Shown piece after piece: positions 8,697 to 22,076 of a stretch of DNA of 64,000 nt; positions within the stretch are counted from its first letter, which is position 1; every line of letters begins with the position of its first letter. The position numbers were made by a program, and so were the translations under genes. Source of the DNA: Corynebacterium flavescens (lineage in GTDB: Bacteria > Actinomycetota > Actinomycetes > Mycobacteriales > Mycobacteriaceae). The notes below the pieces were generated by a model. The model had not been told where the DNA came from. It did no database searches and worked only from the letters and a program-made list of their open reading frames with translations. The stretch spans positions 180,510 to 244,509 of the forward strand of contig NZ_VXKK01000033.1 of NCBI RefSeq assembly GCF_008693105.1, given 5' to 3'.

Positions 8697-10130
8697 GTGT
8701 CTTTTGAGACCATTCGGGACGTCATCGCCTTCATCGAGAAAGAAGACGTCGTCTTCGTCGATGCCCGCTTCACCGACGTTCCCGGAACCGAGCACCACTT
8801 TTCCCTACCCGCCAGCGAGTTCACCGAGGAATCAGCCGAGCAAGGGCTCGCCTTCGACGGTTCCTCCATTCGCGGCTTCACCAGCATCGATGAGTCCGAC
8901 ATGACTCTGTTGCCGGATCCGGCCACCGCCATGCTGGACCCCTTCCGCTCGGTCAAGACGCTCAACATCAAGTTCTTTGTCCATGACCCTTTCACGCTGG
9001 AGCCATTCTCCCGCGACCCACGCAACATCGCCCGCAAGGCTGAGGAGTACTTGGCATCGACCGGCATCGCCGATACCTGTAACTTTGGCGCCGAGGCAGA
9101 GTTCTACATCTTCGACTCCGTGCGCTATTCCACCGACATCAACAACTCTTTCTACGAGGTCGACTCCGATGAGGGGTGGTGGGGCCGTGGTGAGGAAACA
9201 AACTTCGACGGCACCCCCAACACAGGGTTCAAGACCCGCATCAAGGGTGGCTACTTCCCCACCGCTCCTTATGACAAGCACGGCGAGGTCCGTGACGCCA
9301 TGGCGCTAAACCTAGCCAAGGCAGGCTTCTCGCTCGAGCGCTTCCACCACGAGGTCGGTGCCGGGCAAAACGAGATCAACTACCGCTTCAACACCTTGTT
9401 GCACGCGGCGGATGACATCCAGACCTTCAAGTACATCGTCAAAAACACTGCCGCGGAATTCGGTAAGACCGCCACCTTCATGCCCAAGCCGCTGGCTGGG
9501 GACAATGGTTCTGGGCAGCACGCCCACATGTCGTTGTGGAAGGATGGCAAGCCGCTCTTCCACGATGAAGCTGGCTACGCAGGTCTGTCCGATCTCGCCC
9601 GCTACTTCATCGGCGGCATTCTGGAGCACGCCGGCGCCGTACTGGCCTTTACCAACCCGACGCTGAACTCCTACCACCGCCTGGTGCCTGGCTTCGAGGC
9701 CCCCATCAACCTGGTGTACTCGCAGCGCAACCGCTCTGCAGCCATCCGTATCCCTATTACTGGTTCCAACCCCAAGGCAAAGCGCATCGAGTTCCGCGCG
9801 CCGGACCCCTCAGGCAACCCCTACCTCGGATTCAGTGCGATGATGCTGGCCGGCCTCGACGGAATCAAGAAGCGCATCGAGCCACACGCTCCTGTGGACA
9901 AGGACCTCTACGAGCTGCCGCCAGCAGAGGCAGCCGCCATCCCGCAGGCCCCCACTTCCCTGGAGGCGTCACTTGAGGCCCTGCAGAAGGACATGGACTT
10001 CCTGACCGAGGGCGATGTCTTCACCGAGGACCTCATCGATACCTACATCAACTACAAGTACGACAACGAAATCGCCCCGACCCGCCTGCGTCCCACCCCG
10101 CAGGAGTTCGAGATGTACTTCGACTGCTAG
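8697..10130 (+). CDS. glnA: Glutamine synthetase type I, copy 1
   Basis: This 477-residue enzyme makes glutamine from glutamate, ammonia and ATP. It has the [20 protein letters not shown] and NRSAAIRIP motifs and the adenylylation-site motif DKDLYELPP, so GlnE (in this window) should regulate it. It differs from copy 2 (12098-13534) at about 70 of 478 positions by eye. One difference is a missing residue between the metal-ligand glutamates: Glu219 and Glu226 are seven apart, where copy 2 and other beta-type enzymes have eight. GTG is the start, behind TAGGAG. No AmtR box is visible upstream (8579-8696). A terminator follows. Confidence 0.94.
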   Translation: MSFETIRDVIAFIEKEDVVFVDARFTDVPGTEHHFSLPASEFTEESAEQGLAFDGSSIRGFTSIDESDMTLLPDPATAMLDPFRSVKTLNIKFFVHDPFTLEPFSRDPRNIARKAEEYLASTGIADTCNFGAEAEFYIFDSVRYSTDINNSFYEVDSDEGWWGRGEETNFDGTPNTGFKTRIKGGYFPTAPYDKHGEVRDAMALNLAKAGFSLERFHHEVGAGQNEINYRFNTLLHAADDIQTFKYIVKNTAAEFGKTATFMPKPLAGDNGSGQHAHMSLWKDGKPLFHDEAGYAGLSDLARYFIGGILEHAGAVLAFTNPTLNSYHRLVPGFEAPINLVYSQRNRSAAIRIPITGSNPKAKRIEFRAPDPSGNPYLGFSAMMLAGLDGIKKRIEPHAPVDKDLYELPPAEAAAIPQAPTSLEASLEALQKDMDFLTEGDVFTEDLIDTYINYKYDNEIAPTRLRPTPQEFEMYFDC

Positions 10131-10162
10131 AGGCATCACGAAGATACTTCGTCTTCGGCCCC

Positions 10163-10200
10163 AATCCCCCGCATTCTTAGAGCAATGTGGGGGATTTTCT
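10163..10200 (+). terminator. Terminator after glnA copy 1
   Basis: AATCCCCCGCATT (10163-10175) pairs with AATGTGGGGGATT (10184-10196) with one G-U pair and an 8-base loop, followed by TTCT. Confidence 0.8.
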
Positions 10201-10256
10201 CATCTACTCGGTGTTTAATCAGCACCGGCCAGCTGATTTCTCTAAGTTAAGAGTTC

Positions 10257-10298
10257 TAGGCACTTTAAATGCTTAGGCACTTTTGTTGCTGAAGTGCC
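10257..10298. repeat. Direct and inverted repeats before the carboxylesterase
   Basis: TAGGCACTTT occurs twice, 17 bases apart (10257, 10274), and GGCACTT (10276-10282) is mirrored by AAGTGCC (10292-10298). The cluster lies 28 bases before the esterase start and looks like an operator, but I cannot name a regulator. Confidence 0.4.
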
Positions 10299-10325
10299 AT
10301 TGTCTTCTCCTAGAAATGCGAATCG

Positions 10326-11789
10326 ATGTCTAAAATCCGTGGCCCAATAGTCATCACCCCCAATGGAAAACTCGAGGGCATCCGGCACTCGGGCTATGCT
10401 TCCTTTCATGGCATTCCTTATGCACAAGCTCCGGTTAATGGGCTCCGCTTCGCGTTGCCAGTTCCTGCATCAAGTTGGGAGGGTGTGCGCCCGGCCACCG
10501 CGTTTGGCCCCACTCCGCTGCAAATAGAAGAGGCAGGGCTGGTTCCTGAGCCTGCGATTCCCGGCGAGGATATCCTCAACGTATCGGTCTATACCCCTTT
10601 CCCTGATCCACTGGCGGCGCTGCCCGTGATGGTGTGGATCCACGGCGGTGCTTATACCGGCGGATCGCCGGCGAGCCCTTGGTATGACGGCCGAAGCTTT
10701 GCCCGCGATGGGATCGTCACCGTAGTTGTTTCCTATCGGCTTGGCTTCGCGGGCTTTGCAGCCATCCCTGGGGCCGAGGCCAACCTCGGTGTTCACGATT
10801 GGATTCTTGCGCTCAAGTGGGTTCAAGAGCACATTGCTGCTTTCGGCGGTGACCCACAGCGCGTCACCCTAGCGGGCCAATCCGCTGGGGCGGGCGCGGT
10901 CTTAACTCTTCTGGGAATCCCGGCAGCAACATCATTGTTCCGCGCCGCGTGGGCCGCATCGCCGGTCTTGCCGGTGCGCACTCGCGCCGAGGCCGAGGAA
11001 ACTACGAGGCGTCTAGCTAAGCGTCTGGGAGTAGCTGCAACGAGGGAGGGTCTTTCTGCGGTCACGGAAGAAACAATCCTTGCCGAGCAGATGAAGGCGG
11101 CGCGTCCTCGCGGTGTCTCGCTATCTAGACTCATTGAATACTCGCCCTTTTATAGCCCCGTTGTCGATGGCGAGCTCATTGTTGAGCCCACACTCGATGC
11201 CTTAGAACATGGCAGTGGCAGACACGTGGACTTGGTCGTGGGCTCCAATGATCAAGAGATTATGTTTCCGGAAAAGGCCCTGCCCCGGTGGCTCGACCTT
11301 GTGCCCGATGCTGTGCTTCTCTACGCCACGGGGCTGCGCGGCCATCAGCTGCGGGACTACCAAAGCGAGCAACGCCTTGCCGGCGTTAGCGGCGCGGCGG
11401 CTACGCTCGACCAAGAAGTCACCGACCGCGTTTTCCGCCGCCAAGTGGTCCGGGTGGCGCGCGTCCGCGCTCAGGCCATGGCCAGCACGCACCTGTATCG
11501 CTTTAGCTGGCCCTCCCCGACCAAGCAGGGAGCAATCCATTGCTTGGATCTTCCTTTCTTCTGGGACGTACTCGATCGCGCGGATGTGGGTCCGATTGCC
11601 GGTGGTAGACCTCCCCAAGCCCTAGCGAACGCTATTCACGGCGCAGCAGTGAAGCTTGTCGAAGGCGTGGGCCCCGATTGGCCCCAGTGGGATGACGTCC
11701 ACGGACGGATTGCAGTGCTGGGAAAGGAAGATGCTCCTGTGAGTTTCTCCGAACACGGCTATGCTGGGCTGGGTCCTCTCCTTGGCTAG
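10326..11789 (+). CDS. Type B carboxylesterase (alpha/beta hydrolase)
   Basis: This 487-residue protein belongs to the carboxylesterase/para-nitrobenzyl esterase family. It has the oxyanion-hole motif WIHGGAYTGG (about residue 100), the nucleophile elbow GQSAGAGA and a late histidine in GAIHCLDLPFFW, which is the likely catalytic His. No signal peptide is present, so it is probably cytoplasmic. It sits alone between the two glnA copies and after the terminator of the first. It is therefore not part of a glutamine operon, but it is bracketed by the duplication. TAGAAA (10311-10316) shortly before the ATG suggests a very short leader. The substrate cannot be told. Confidence 0.85.
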   Translation: MSKIRGPIVITPNGKLEGIRHSGYASFHGIPYAQAPVNGLRFALPVPASSWEGVRPATAFGPTPLQIEEAGLVPEPAIPGEDILNVSVYTPFPDPLAALPVMVWIHGGAYTGGSPASPWYDGRSFARDGIVTVVVSYRLGFAGFAAIPGAEANLGVHDWILALKWVQEHIAAFGGDPQRVTLAGQSAGAGAVLTLLGIPAATSLFRAAWAASPVLPVRTRAEAEETTRRLAKRLGVAATREGLSAVTEETILAEQMKAARPRGVSLSRLIEYSPFYSPVVDGELIVEPTLDALEHGSGRHVDLVVGSNDQEIMFPEKALPRWLDLVPDAVLLYATGLRGHQLRDYQSEQRLAGVSGAAATLDQEVTDRVFRRQVVRVARVRAQAMASTHLYRFSWPSPTKQGAIHCLDLPFFWDVLDRADVGPIAGGRPPQALANAIHGAAVKLVEGVGPDWPQWDDVHGRIAVLGKEDAPVSFSEHGYAGLGPLLG

Positions 11790-12097
11790 AAAGCTTCGTT
11801 GAAGGCTTCTGAGGGAATCCCAGCCTCAGAACACAAGCCCCGAACACTTAACTCTGAACACCTACCGACAATACCGGGGGTAACCAACGCCACATTTGGC
11901 GGTTGAGCTGGAGAAATCTGGGAAAAGAAAAGCAAAAAGTGATTTTTTTTCTATTATTCAATAGGAATTATCTGCGCTAACTGCTAGTTTATAGATATCC
12001 TATTGAGCATGCGCTTCACGGGCAAGTTAGCCCTGCCTCTGAGCTGCTCAGGAGACTATCAAGACAGCGCACAAAGTTGCATTCGAGGAGATAAACC
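11790..12097 (+). other. 308-base intergenic region ahead of glnA copy 2
   Basis: It contains a hairpin without a U-tract (TTCTGAGG 11807-11814 / CCTCAGAA 11824-11831), two GAACAC direct repeats near 11838-11856, an A/T-rich stretch with the AmtR box, and a TATAGAT (11990-11996) that could be the -10 element of glnA copy 2. Confidence 0.5.
11948..11967 (+). promoter_or_regulatory. AmtR box upstream of glnA copy 2
   Basis: TTTCTAT-N6-ATAG-GAA matches the corynebacterial AmtR consensus (tttCTAT-N6-AtAG-at/aA). AmtR is the TetR-type nitrogen repressor that releases its targets when bound by adenylylated GlnK during nitrogen limitation. The box is about 25 bases upstream of the candidate -10. 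Confidence 0.75.
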
Positions 12098-13534
12098 ATG
12101 GCTTTCGAGTCTATTCATGACGTGGTCAAGTTCATCAAGGATGAGGACGTCCGCTTCGTCGACGTCCGCTTCACCGACGTCCCTGGCACCGAGAACCACT
12201 TCACCATTCCGGCGGATCAGTTCACTGAGGAGGCTGCCAACGAGGGACTCGCCTTCGACGGCTCCTCCATTCGCGGCTTCACCAGTATCGATGAGTCCGA
12301 TATGGCGCTGCTGCCAGATCCGGCCACCGCAGTGCTGGATCCATTCCGCATTCAGAAGACGCTGAACATCAAGTTCTTCGTCCACGATCCTTTCACGCTG
12401 GAGCCTTTCTCCCGTGACCCACGCAACGTCGCCCGCAAGGCCGAGGAGTACTTGGCCTCGACCGGCATCGCCGATACCTGTAACTTCGGCGCCGAGGCAG
12501 AGTTCTACCTCTTCGACTCCGTGCGTTACTCCACTGACATCAACAACTCCTTCTACGAGGTCGACTCGAATGAAGGCTGGTGGAACCGCGGCAACGAGAC
12601 CAACCTCGACGGCACCCCCAACACTGGGTTCAAGACCCGCATCAAGGGCGGCTACTTCCCCACCGCACCTTATGACCAGACGGTCGACGTGCGCGATGAG
12701 ATGGCCATCAACCTCGCCAACGCAGGCTTCGCCCTTGAGCGCTACCACCACGAGGTGGGCACCGGCGGACAGCAGGAAATCAACTACCGCTTCAACACCC
12801 TGTTGCACGCGGCTGATGACATCCAGACTTTCAAGTACATCATCAAGAACACCGCCGCCAAGAATGGCAAGACTGCAACCTTCATGCCTAAGCCTCTGGC
12901 AGGTGACAACGGCTCGGGTATGCACGCTCATCAGTCTCTGTGGAAAGACGGCAAGCCCCTCTTCCATGACGAAGCTGGATACGCAGGCCTGTCCGATATT
13001 GCCCGTTACTACATCGGCGGCATCCTCAAGCATGCTGGCGCCGTGTTGGCATTCACCAACCCGACCCTGAACTCTTACCACCGCCTGGTCCCTGGTTTCG
13101 AGGCCCCCATCAACCTGGTGTACTCGCAGCGTAACCGCTCTGCGGCCATCCGCATTCCGATTACCGGTTCCAACCCCAAGGCAAAGCGCATCGAGTTCCG
13201 CGCGCCGGACCCCTCAGGCAACCCCTACTTCGGCTTCGCTGCGATGATGCTCGCCGGCCTCGACGGCGTGAAGAACCGTATCGAGCCGCACGCCCCTGTG
13301 GACAAGGACCTCTACGAGCTGCCGCCGGCAGAGGCCGCCGCCATCCCGCAGGCCCCCACCTCCTTGGAGTCCTCCCTCAAGGCATTGGAAGAGGATAGCT
13401 CCTTCCTGACCGAGGGCGATGTCTTCACCGAAGACCTCATCGACACCTACCTGCAGTACAAGTATGACAACGAAATCGCCCCGACCCGCCTGCGTCCCAC
13501 CCCGCAGGAGTTCGAGATGTACTTCGACTGCTAA
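12098..13534 (+). CDS. glnA: Glutamine synthetase type I, copy 2
   Basis: This 478-residue enzyme has the same motifs as copy 1 and the same adenylylation site (DKDLYELPP), with the standard eight-residue spacing between metal-ligand Glu219 and Glu227 (EVGTGGQQE). The central block from about residue 300 to 375 is almost identical to copy 1. The ATG follows GAGGAGA. It has an AmtR box about 130-150 bases upstream, so nitrogen limitation should induce it, which fits the known control of glnA in C. glutamicum. It ends at a strong terminator. By sequence this copy is the more typical GlnA and the safer choice as the main biosynthetic enzyme. Confidence 0.96.
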   Translation: MAFESIHDVVKFIKDEDVRFVDVRFTDVPGTENHFTIPADQFTEEAANEGLAFDGSSIRGFTSIDESDMALLPDPATAVLDPFRIQKTLNIKFFVHDPFTLEPFSRDPRNVARKAEEYLASTGIADTCNFGAEAEFYLFDSVRYSTDINNSFYEVDSNEGWWNRGNETNLDGTPNTGFKTRIKGGYFPTAPYDQTVDVRDEMAINLANAGFALERYHHEVGTGGQQEINYRFNTLLHAADDIQTFKYIIKNTAAKNGKTATFMPKPLAGDNGSGMHAHQSLWKDGKPLFHDEAGYAGLSDIARYYIGGILKHAGAVLAFTNPTLNSYHRLVPGFEAPINLVYSQRNRSAAIRIPITGSNPKAKRIEFRAPDPSGNPYFGFAAMMLAGLDGVKNRIEPHAPVDKDLYELPPAEAAAIPQAPTSLESSLKALEEDSSFLTEGDVFTEDLIDTYLQYKYDNEIAPTRLRPTPQEFEMYFDC

Positions 13535-13589
13535 ATCGCGCCTAGCGCCAGCCCGGCTTTAACACCAGGCAGGCCTTAGAGCCAAAATC

Positions 13590-13632
13590 AAAGCGCCCGC
13601 CCTTCCTACCACGGAAGGGCGGGCGCTTTTTG
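13590..13632. terminator. Terminator after glnA copy 2
   Basis: Perfect 17-base arms (13590-13606 and 13613-13629) with a 6-base loop and T-rich/A-rich ends; it may also serve the convergent broken gene at 13678. Confidence 0.9.
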
Positions 13633-13677
13633 TGCTAGGCACCTAAGCGCTTAGACGTCAAGCTCAAAGGATGCCTC

Positions 13678-15022
13678 CTAAAGGTCGGCCCTCCAGCCAG
13701 AAACCTCCGTAAACCAGTTAGGCTCGGCATCATAGCTCTCCACGTGATCGAGGCTGGGTGTGAAAGTGAAACCGGTGACCCCTTCCGGAATATCAGCCTG
13801 CTCGCTGACTGTAGTCCCGAGATCCAAATCATTGGATTCGTCGGCAGCCGGGCCAGTCACCGCAACGCACTTGCTAGTCACAAGAGAATTGGTTGTCTCG
13901 TCGAATACGGCCTTGTCCCGCTCGTCCACAACATTGGGCATGCCCGTTTCATAGACTCGTTGTAACGGGGTACCGGATCCAGGTGGCACCTCAACATCGT
14001 AACTATCCGTCAGAGTAAGACCGGACCGAGAGTCATCGATAATCGGTTGTACACCTGCCTTAAAGCCACTATTGAACTCTTTCATCGCAGACTTCAGTTT
14101 CTCTGCAGAATTCGCCTCCAAACCTGCCTTAACCTTCTCATCAGCACCGATTATCCGGCCAGTTAGGTCATAACACAGCCACGTGCCTGTTTTGTGGTCC
14201 TTGTGAGTCGGATGATCCGCAGGGGCGTCTGGATCCCCCTTGGAAATCTCATCAACCAAGCGGAAGTTGTCGAGTTTTACCCCGAGCTCCATACCTCCGG
14301 TCCGCTCTACGCGTCCGTCTTCATATGTATAGGGTTTGCCGGTCCGAATCTTTACTTCATCACCCGGACTGAGGAATTTCTGCTCGGCAAAGTTGCTCTC
14401 CGCCACCTTGCGGATATCGTCCTCGTCATAAGCAGAGATCTGTCCTCCCCCACGCAATCCACCCTTCCCGTCGAGGACGCCCGTGCCCACGGCGGCCCCT
14501 AAAGCCACAACTGCGACGGCACCAGCCGCAACGCCCGCGCGAACGGGGCCGAGGCCTGGGTAAAGCGCTGCTTGGCAGCCGTTGCGCCGCGGGAGATGGC
14601 AGCACGTGCGACAGGCAGCTTGTCGTGGAGTTTCGTGCCCACCGCGGCAAAAGAGTCTTTCGCGCCTGCCCTTGAGCTTGCTGCTGCAGGTATCGAGCCA
14701 AGCGTCTGGTTCTCTCGGCGGTCTTCTCGGAGGCCTTCCCTCGGGTCCTCGCTGGCATTTCTGCCGGGGTTCCCACCCAGGTGGTCAGCGGCTAGGGCCT
14801 GCATCTCGGCCACAGTCATGGGAGGTGCCGCCGGATCATCGATGCGCCTATCGTACATGCCGCGTTTGCTGGGGTTGCCCAAGATGGCGTGTGCCGCCTG
14901 CAATTCACCCATGCGATAGGCTTCGAGCCAGGCTGGGCCAGCATGCTTTCCATCTGCGCGGCAAGGGCCTCCGGCGGTAATGAGCGGTCAAGGCCTAGTG
15001 ATTGGTACAAGGTGTAGGACAT
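13678..15022 (-). pseudogene. J-domain-like membrane protein, two frameshifts
   Basis: Three consecutive minus-strand frames read as one protein: an N-terminal J-domain-like part (SYTLYQSLGLDRSL, then MGELQAAHAILGNP and KRGMYDRR), a long linker, one membrane segment (AAGAVAVVALGAAVG) and an acidic extracellular domain of about 250 residues. The first shift, near 14925, is explained by one missing G (GGCTCGAAGCC instead of GGCTCGGAAGCC). The second, near 14540-14550, is explained by loss of one CG unit in a CG run. A good AAGGAG precedes the ATG at 15022. The rest of the reading frame looks intact, so this is either a very recent pseudogene or two assembly errors. DnaJ-like chaperone function is not implied; an HPD motif is not visible. 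Confidence 0.7.
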
Positions 15023-15249
15023 GGTGAAATGCTCCTTATTGAGAAAGAATCATGGAAGAGAGAAGTGAGAGTTACGCTTGCGCGTTTCTCTGTTAAAGAG
15101 CACGCTACGCAGCTTTTTGCCTGCCTCGAAGATTGTGGGGAACGCTCCCCTGCCCGCATACTCGAGCACGGTGCAACGTGGGTACAGGCGGGCGTCGCGG
15201 AGCTCCCATGCGGGTGGTCTATGCGGGGTAGATAAATAAAAAATTGGCT

Positions 15250-15269
15250 TTTCTATAGCGGGATAGGCT
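15250..15269 (+). promoter_or_regulatory. AmtR box 1 upstream of gltB
   Basis: TTTCTAT-AGCGGG-ATAG: both half-sites match the AmtR consensus; the flank after ATAG is less typical. Confidence 0.7.
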
Positions 15270-15273
15270 AATC

Positions 15274-15294
15274 TTTCTATCGTGCAATAGATAA
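15274..15294 (+). promoter_or_regulatory. AmtR box 2 upstream of gltB
   Basis: TTTCTAT-CGTGCA-ATAG-ATA matches the full AmtR consensus. Its centre is 24 bases from that of box 1, so two dimers would bind at similar helical phase. Confidence 0.82.
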
Positions 15295-15395
15295 CGGTGG
15301 ACCGGTTTCCACCCTCGCAACTGCTTTCTACTCCCCCTACCCCTGGGAGAAGCGGCGAGAGGAGGCCGAACTGCCATGGAGTAAACGAGGTAGAT

Positions 15396-19975
<4,580 letters not shown>

Positions 19976-19976
<1 letters not shown>

Positions 19977-21517
19977 TGGCCGATCCACATGGATTCCAAA
20001 AGTATGACCGCCGCGAACCCGCACACCGCCCCGTGCCGCTGCGCCTGCTCGACTTCCGCGAAGTCTATGAGAAGGCCCCCGACGGCCAGATCGAACAGCA
20101 GGCCACTCGTTGCATGGACTGCGGCGTCCCTTTCTGCCACGAGGGCTGTCCTTTGGGCAACATTATTCCCGAGTGGAACGATCTCGTGCGTCAAGACCGC
20201 TGGCGTGAGGCCTACGACCGGCTCCACGCGACCAATAACTTCCCGGAGTTCACTGGCCGCCTGTGCCCAGCCCCCTGCGAGGGAGCCTGCGTGCTCGGCA
20301 TCAATGACGATGCCGTGACAATCAAAAACGTTGAGCTGACCATCGTCGAAAAGGCCTTCGACGAGGACTGGGTGCAGCCCATCCGGCCCTCACTTGTGAC
20401 CGGCATGGCCGTCGCCGTCGTCGGCTCTGGGCCCGCAGGTCTGGCCGCAGCCCAGCAGCTGACTCGCGCAGGTCACAAGGTCACTGTCTTTGAGCGTGAT
20501 GATCGTCTCGGCGGGCTCATGCGCTACGGAGTGCCCGAGTACAAGATGAATAACCGCTGGATCGATCGCCGCATCACCCAAATGGAAGAAGAGGGCACCG
20601 AGTTCCGCACGGGAGTCTCCCCCACCGCCGCGGACCTCTCCGCATTCGATGCAGTAGTCCTCGCCACGGGCACCCCGGTGCCCCGCGATCTTCCCGTCGA
20701 CGGACGTGAGCTCTCTGGAATCTTCCCGGCCATGGAGTACTTGACCTGGCAGAACCGCGTCAATGAGGGCGACTACGAAGAGTCCGCTATCTCAGCACAG
20801 GGAAAGAAAGTTGTTATCATCGGCGGCGGCGATACCGGCACCGACTGCTTCGGCACCGCACTGCGCCAAGGTGCGGCCTCGGTTACTCAATTCGACATCC
20901 GCCCGCGCGCGCCCCGCAACCGGGCTGCCTCCACGCCGTGGCCAATGTATCCGCTCCTCTACCGCACAGCTACCGCTCACGAGGAAGGCGAGTACACCAT
21001 CTCCGGCGACGAATCCGCCGAGGAAATCGCCGCCCTGGGTCTTGCCACCCGCGTGCCGGGGAACACTCTTGGCAACCGTATCTACTCCGTCAACACCGTC
21101 TCCTTCCACGGCTCAGAAGGCCGAGTAACCTCGCTGCGCGGCAACGAGGTGGAGGTCGTCGACGGGCGCCGCCAGCCCATGGAGGATACGGACTTCGAAT
21201 TGGATGCCGACCTCGTACTCATCGCCCTTGGCTTCCAAGGCGCGGAGCGTTCCGGGCTCATCCATGAACTCGGAGTCGCCTTCGACGAGCGCGGCCGCAT
21301 GGTGCGCGACGAGGAATACCGCGCCCAGGTAAAGCCGCTTTTCCCCGGCTTCAAGCCCAAGGTCTATGTCGCGGGCGACAATGGGCGTGGCCAGTCCCTC
21401 ATTGTTTGGGCCATCGCGGAAGGCCGCGCTGCCGCCGCGGCTGTCGACGCCGACCTCATGGGCGAGACCGCCCTGCCCGTCGCCGTCACCCCACGCACCA
21501 ACCCGCTGCGAGTCTAA
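19976..21517 (+). CDS. gltD: Glutamate synthase, small subunit
   Basis: This 513-residue subunit takes electrons from NADPH through FAD and Fe-S centres to GltB. The N-terminal cysteine clusters (CMDCGVPFCHEGCPLGN and CPAPCEGAC), the FAD-binding VVGSGPAGLAAAQQL and the NADPH-binding IIGGGDTGTDC are all present. The ATG overlaps the gltB stop (TAATG), which means tight translational coupling. It ends in a CTAA where its TAA and the TAG of the convergent Nudix gene overlap. Confidence 0.97.
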
Positions 21518-22050
21518 GCCCGCGAGCGTTTGTGGAATCCCACCCGCGGGCGAAAGCCTGCGGGGTGCTTCATCTGCGCCACGCCATCTGCGATCATCAT
21601 GCGGTGGCGCGGATTGATCTCCTGCGGAAGCTGGGTCGCGGAGAACCAACGCAACTCAGTGTTTTCCTCGTCGCTGATGCTGGCCTGCGCGTCATCTGCG
21701 ACTGATAGGCGCAGTGCAGTTTCGATGAAGGAACACTGGTCTCCGTTGGGATAGGTGACGGGTTCTCCCGCCCCCACTCCCAGCAGCGCCTCGACTTGAG
21801 CGTCTAAGCCCACCTCTTCTTTGACCTCACGCACTGCCGTTTCCCCGACGTCTTCGCCGGGCTCGCAGATCCCGCAGACAGGCGTCCATGCACCGGTATC
21901 GGCTCGGCGCACTAGAAGCACTGAAGGAACCTCCCACAACGGCGCCCCAACGGGAACGTCCCGCACAATGACGGCGACGCAGCCGGGAAGAAAGAGTGGA
22001 TCGTGGCCGATTTTCTCGCGCAAACGAATGATGAAATCCGGAGTTGGCAT
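21514..22050 (-). CDS. Nudix hydrolase
   Basis: This protein of about 178 residues has an intact Nudix box (G-5x-E-7x-REVKEEVG, starting GICEPGE), so it should cleave a nucleoside diphosphate linked to some moiety; the substrate is unknown. I chose the second ATG (22050) because a -10 element TAGAAT ends exactly seven bases before it; the ATG at 22059 would lie inside that element. Its stop overlaps the gltD stop tail to tail. Confidence 0.88.
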   Translation of the reverse strand: MPTPDFIIRLREKIGHDPLFLPGCVAVIVRDVPVGAPLWEVPSVLLVRRADTGAWTPVCGICEPGEDVGETAVREVKEEVGLDAQVEALLGVGAGEPVTYPNGDQCSFIETALRLSVADDAQASISDEENTELRWFSATQLPQEINPRHRMMIADGVAQMKHPAGFRPRVGFHKRSRA

Positions 22051-22057
22051 AGTCCGC

Positions 22058-22063
22058 ATTCTA
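22058..22063 (-). promoter_or_regulatory. -10 element of a leaderless Nudix gene transcript
   Basis: TAGAAT, seven bases, then ATG at 22050 on the minus strand. Confidence 0.5.
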
Positions 22064-22076
22064 GCGCAGCGCGTGC

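Noticed and set aside
12059..13081. 340-codon minus-strand frame inside glnA copy 2, with a similar one in copy 1
   Set aside because: Mirror of conserved coding sequence and codon bias, seen in both copies for that reason.
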